A stretch of DNA of 64,000 bases from contig JAEOAD010000240.1 in NCBI GenBank assembly GCA_036365145.1, positions 1,426,001 through 1,490,000 on the forward strand. Reading direction: 5' to 3'. Within the stretch, counting starts at the first letter, position 1; the number at the start of each line of letters is the position of its first letter. Shown here piece after piece: positions 60,667 through 64,000 of the stretch. A program made the position numbers and the translations under genes. This DNA is from Orientallactaga sibirica (taxonomy: Eukaryota > Chordata > Mammalia > Rodentia > Dipodidae). The notes below the pieces were generated by a model. That model did no database searches. It was not told the DNA's origin and saw only the letters and a program-made list of their open reading frames with translations.

Positions 60667-61104
60667 ACCCTAAAAGGGATGAGGGGGCATGGATCTGTAC
60701 CTGACAAGCAGCACTTGCATTACCCGCACCTTCAGGATTATAGCTCCATGCTTATGTTTTCAAGGTTGTAATGAAATATGAGATTCATATTTAATCTATC
60801 ATTGAGTACAATCCCCAAATCTGTTTCTGTCAAACTTATATTTAAAATATATTTATTAATTCAAACTTCTGTTTTTATCTCTAAATAAATCAGCCTTTTT
60901 TGATTTCCTCTTATATTGATATAGTTCATCTCTTTTAAAAAATCAGTTATTAGAAGCTATTTTTACTTTACTTGGTGGATTGCTATTAAATACTCCTTGT
61001 TAACTTTCCTTTCTAGAATGACAAGTATCTCTGAATGCTGTTGTAGTGCAAAATATAGGAAATAAACCAAGACATAACCATTTATTGAGGACCTGGATTG
61101 GCAT
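60667..61104. other. Unrecognised sequence
   Basis: AT-rich, no gene seen. Confidence 0.4.
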
Positions 61105-61119
61105 TGAAACCATGATTTT

Positions 61120-61316
61120 CTTATTTATTTAAGAGAGAGGAGAGACAGACAGAGAGAGCAAGTATGGGCATGCTAGGGCTTCTTGCCACTGCAAAAGAAC
61201 TCCAAATGGATGCACTAGCTAGTGCATCTGGCTTTATGTAGATACTGGGGAATGAAACCTGGACCATCAGGCTTTGCAAGCAAGTGCCTTTAACCCTTGA
61301 GCCATCTCTCTAGCCT
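61120..61316 (-). mobile_element. B2-like SINE
   Basis: Minus-strand, diverged copy. The duplication gaaaccatgattttc versus gaaaccatgatattc lies at 61105-61119 and 61317-61331. Confidence 0.92.
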
Positions 61317-61331
61317 GAAACCATGATATTC

Positions 61332-61799
61332 AAAATACACACACCCTTTTTTTCAGAGAACAGCAAGTTTTTTCACTGGTTTTACCACATTTCTCCACAT
61401 GTAAAATGATATGAAAAGTAAGAACAGAAACTAGTTCTACTTTCCTTATAACACTCAAAGCATTAGGAATGGTGAATAAAGTGGGGTGATGAGCTGACAT
61501 CTCCTTGGGGCAAAAGGAACCTCAGAGGAGCTGATGGGATCAGAGCCCTCATAACACTGTTATTTCCCCAAAGCCCCACCTCTGCACATTGCTGTACTGG
61601 GGACTGATCCTTTAACACATGAGCTTTGCAGGGACACTTCAGATCCAGACTATAACAGAGACATTTCCTGGACGACTACAAATATGTTTGTTAACATTTT
61701 TGTATCTTGAGGTGTTGTGCTATTTGATCTCCTTCATTTCTGGTAATATCTCCAGATCAATGCCATAATGAAGTGGTGACATTTAAACCTCAACAATCT
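61332..61799. other. Unrecognised sequence
   Basis: No gene or repeat recognised. Confidence 0.4.
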
Positions 61800-61985
61800 C
61801 CATTTGCCTTTCTTGTAACTCAGGCGGGCCTCAAACTCTATATATCCAAGGATGACCTACTCCCAAATGCTGGGATGACTAGTGTGTACCACATGCCAGT
61901 TAATTTGGTGCTGGAGACAGAACCTAGGGCTTCTTGCATGTGAGGCAAGTATTCTATCAGTTGAGCTACATCCCGTTTCCTATCT
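61800..61985 (-). mobile_element. B4-type SINE (B1 plus ID)
   Basis: Minus strand. A diverged B1 half ('ctcaggcgggcctcaaactc', 'caaatgctgggatgac') is joined to an ID half ('ggtgctggagacagaaccta', 'aggcaagtattctatcagtt', 'gagctacatccc'). This B1-ID fusion is the B4 plan, an older rodent SINE. Confidence 0.85.
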
Positions 61986-62267
61986 TTCCTGATTGCATTT
62001 GAGCTGGGCAGGCTTGAAGTGGATACTTGGTATAGGAAAAACAGAAATACATTATTTCCCTCTTTCCATACACTGATACACTTTTTGCGTTGATACACTT
62101 CTCATTCTGCTCCCCTGAACTAAAGGGGCTGTCAGCAGCAGGATGGCAACAGGTGGGTATCAGGCCTGGAATACAGTGCAGTATGTGGCTTTGGTAGCCA
62201 GCGGTTGGCTCAATGTCATTTAGGGATGAAGAAGTGTTAATTTTTAAAAAAAGAATTGTTAGTTCTT

Positions 62268-62430
62268 TTTTTTTCCATCTTTTTGTTTTGTTTTTCAAGG
62301 TAGGTTCTCACTCTAGCCCAGGCTGGCCTAGAATTCACTATGTAGTCTCAGGATGTCCTCAAGCTCTCAATGATTCAGCCTCTGCCTCCCAAGTGCTGGG
62401 ACTAAAGATATGCACCAACATGCCAGGTTT
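62268..62430 (-). mobile_element. B1 SINE
   Basis: Minus-strand B1, diverged. The duplication aagaattgttagttctt versus aagaattgttaattctt lies at 62251-62267 and 62431-62447. Confidence 0.93.
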
Positions 62431-62447
62431 AAGAATTGTTAATTCTT

Positions 62448-63146
62448 GGTTGCAAATATAAGATGTGCCCCTCTAGCATGGAAAAGTGCTCTTAAACATG
62501 TACTTCCTTAAGTTCCAATTGTTTCCCCCAGCTCATCTTCCTTACAAAACTGAGAAGCTGCTATAAATCCATTCCATGCTTTTATAAAGGTAAGAATATT
62601 CTGACCTTGCTGGTGAAATATGGAAATATCATTAAAGATAAATAGTAAAACCCATTTGTGGTATAGATGAGAAACTGAAACCCAAATGGCCTGGTCAATT
62701 GCTCATTTTTTTTTAAAATCGAATTTCTTGCTGATCTTTTATTTTTTTTTGTGACCAGTCTGATTATTTTGAATGTCAGATGTGAGGGTGCCCCTAAAGT
62801 TGCATATCTAGGCTTCCATTGTGCATTGGATAAGCTGCAGAGGGAGGTTACAGTGGGATAACTGGGCATCATTGTTTGTCCTTGAACTCTGTGGAAGATG
62901 TATTTTCACCTCACAGCAATCTATCGCAAAATTTATTTTACAATCTGCCTTCAACTGGTAGCTAAAACCATAGGAAATAAGCAATGATACATTCAGTTAA
63001 AAAGGATATATTTGACAGGAACACAATCCCTGCTCTCTTGTTGTTTATTATTGTTAGCAGCAATACTAAGGTTGTTTTTCAGGCTCACTGCCCACGTTTT
63101 ATACAACTTGAAAGCTAAGAATCATATATATATACACACACACTTT
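62448..63146. other. Mostly unrecognised; possible MIR remnant
   Basis: A weak MIR-like order ('aaacccatttgtggta', 'gatgagaaactgaaaccc') lies at about 62645-62705 (low confidence). Short (AT)/(AC) repeats lie at 63124-63142. No gene seen. Confidence 0.4.
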
Positions 63147-64000
63147 TTTATTGACAATTTTCTTGGCACTTCCCTCCCTCCCCCCACTTTTCTCTTCGAA
63201 ACTCCACTCTCCATCATATCCCCTCCCCCTCTCAATCAGTCTCTCTTTTCATTTTGATGCCATGATCTTTTCCTCCTATTATGATGGTCTTGTGTAGGTA
63301 GTGTCAGGCACTATGAGGTCATGGAGGAGCACATTGTAAGGAGTCCTACTCTTCCTTTGGCTCTTATATTCTTTCCACCTCCTCTTCCACAATGGACTCT
63401 GAGTCTTGGAAGGTGTGTTAGCTATGTTTCAGTGCTGACCACCCCTCTGTACCTTCTTCTCAACACCATGGTGCCTTCTGAGTCACCACCATCTGAAAAG
63501 AGAAGCTTCTCTAACCAAAAGTGAGAGTAGCATTAATATATGGGTATGGATATTAAGAGAAGAGCTTACTGGGCAGTTTAGTGAGCATAGTATATAAATT
63601 TAGCCAGACACCAGCAGACATTACACCCCTAGGGCTCATGATTACCCTTGTCATAGGTTTTCAGTATCAGGGATATATTCCCTCCCATGGAACGGACCTC
63701 CAGTCCAATTAGAGAGTGGTTGGTTTCCCCCATAACAGACATGCCACTATTGCACCCATTGGCTCATTTGGCCTGGCTTGCCAAATTTAAAGCTTGTAGT
63801 GTCCACTGTTGAGTATCTTCACTGGTGTTTTCTCTCTCTCATTAAACTTCATGTAGCATAGATTTTTCCAGATTTCTGTCAGCTGGTCCACGTGGAGGAA
63901 GCTTTCAGCTCAGCTCCAGCAGGATTTCTCTGTGACCTTGCAGCCCAAGTATATGCAGTCTTCAGCAATATGGTCATACCATCTATTTCTAGTGGGAAAC
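63147..64000 (-). mobile_element. L1 3'-UTR fragment (element I), runs off the window
   Basis: Same subfamily as E1 and H, with the poly(A) side at about 63147. It still matches at position 64000, so its 5' end lies outside. Confidence 0.9.

Overview
This is nuclear DNA from a rodent. It is AT-rich and intron-like, with no bacterial-style genes and no CRISPR array, and most of it is interspersed repeats. The SINE set points to a dipodid (jerboa-like) rodent. There are B1 copies, one ID, one B4-type (B1+ID) copy, and about 17 copies of a B2-like, tRNA-derived SINE whose 5' end reads 'ctggagagatggcttagcgg' and whose body carries the 'gccagatgcacaaggtgg' type sequence I associate with the dipodid DIP/B2 group. 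The species call is inference; the repeat calls come from the sequence.

Only one host coding feature stands out: a 213-nt internal exon on the minus strand at 6945-7157. It is open throughout in one frame, has a strong acceptor and a GTAAGTG donor, and both flanking introns are phase 1. I do not recognise the protein. If it is real, the whole window is intronic sequence of a minus-strand gene. Every other long open frame lies in a LINE-1, a SINE, an LTR or a microsatellite, or lacks gene signals.

Layout. 0-7 kb: largely unique sequence with SINEs, a MIR and a MaLR solo LTR, then the exon. 7.4-12.7 kb: two minus-strand L1 pieces; the second carries a nested MaLR LTR with a 5-bp target duplication. 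12.7-18 kb: unrecognised DNA, a minus-strand MaLR LTR, L1 ORF2 and 3'-UTR fragments, and SINEs. 18-28.2 kb: three head-to-tail minus-strand L1 segments (A, B, C). The middle one (B) is a C/A chimera made by unequal crossing-over and duplicates about 3.83 kb. 28.2-28.8 kb: a GC-rich array of roughly 100-bp units fused to segment C. 30-31 kb: an L1 3' UTR. 31-32 kb: two B1 copies inserted one into the other's target site. 32.3-38.7 kb: a nearly complete minus-strand L1 (F) with ORF1, ORF2 and a repeated 5' UTR. 38.7-39.7 kb: further L1 pieces. 41.4 kb: an LTR. 41.8-47.9 kb: the only plus-strand L1 (K), complete at its 3' end, with most of ORF1 missing. 48-57 kb: sparse repeats, including an internally deleted L1 at 50 kb and an ERVL-type LTR at 54.5 kb. 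57.4-58.7 kb: an L1 3' UTR. 58.8-61.3 kb: a cluster of four minus-strand B2-like SINEs and a striking 24-bp palindrome. 63.1 kb to the end: an L1 3' UTR running off the window.

No gene set here works as a pathway. The biology on show is retrotransposon turnover (L1-driven SINE insertions with target-site duplications, nested LTRs, L1-L1 recombination) inside what is probably a large intron. All L1 protein remnants are broken. I found no new defence or enzymatic system. The observations most worth following are the orphan exon, the chimeric L1 tandem duplication, the GC-rich monomer array, the palindrome and the two-subfamily structure of the SINE.
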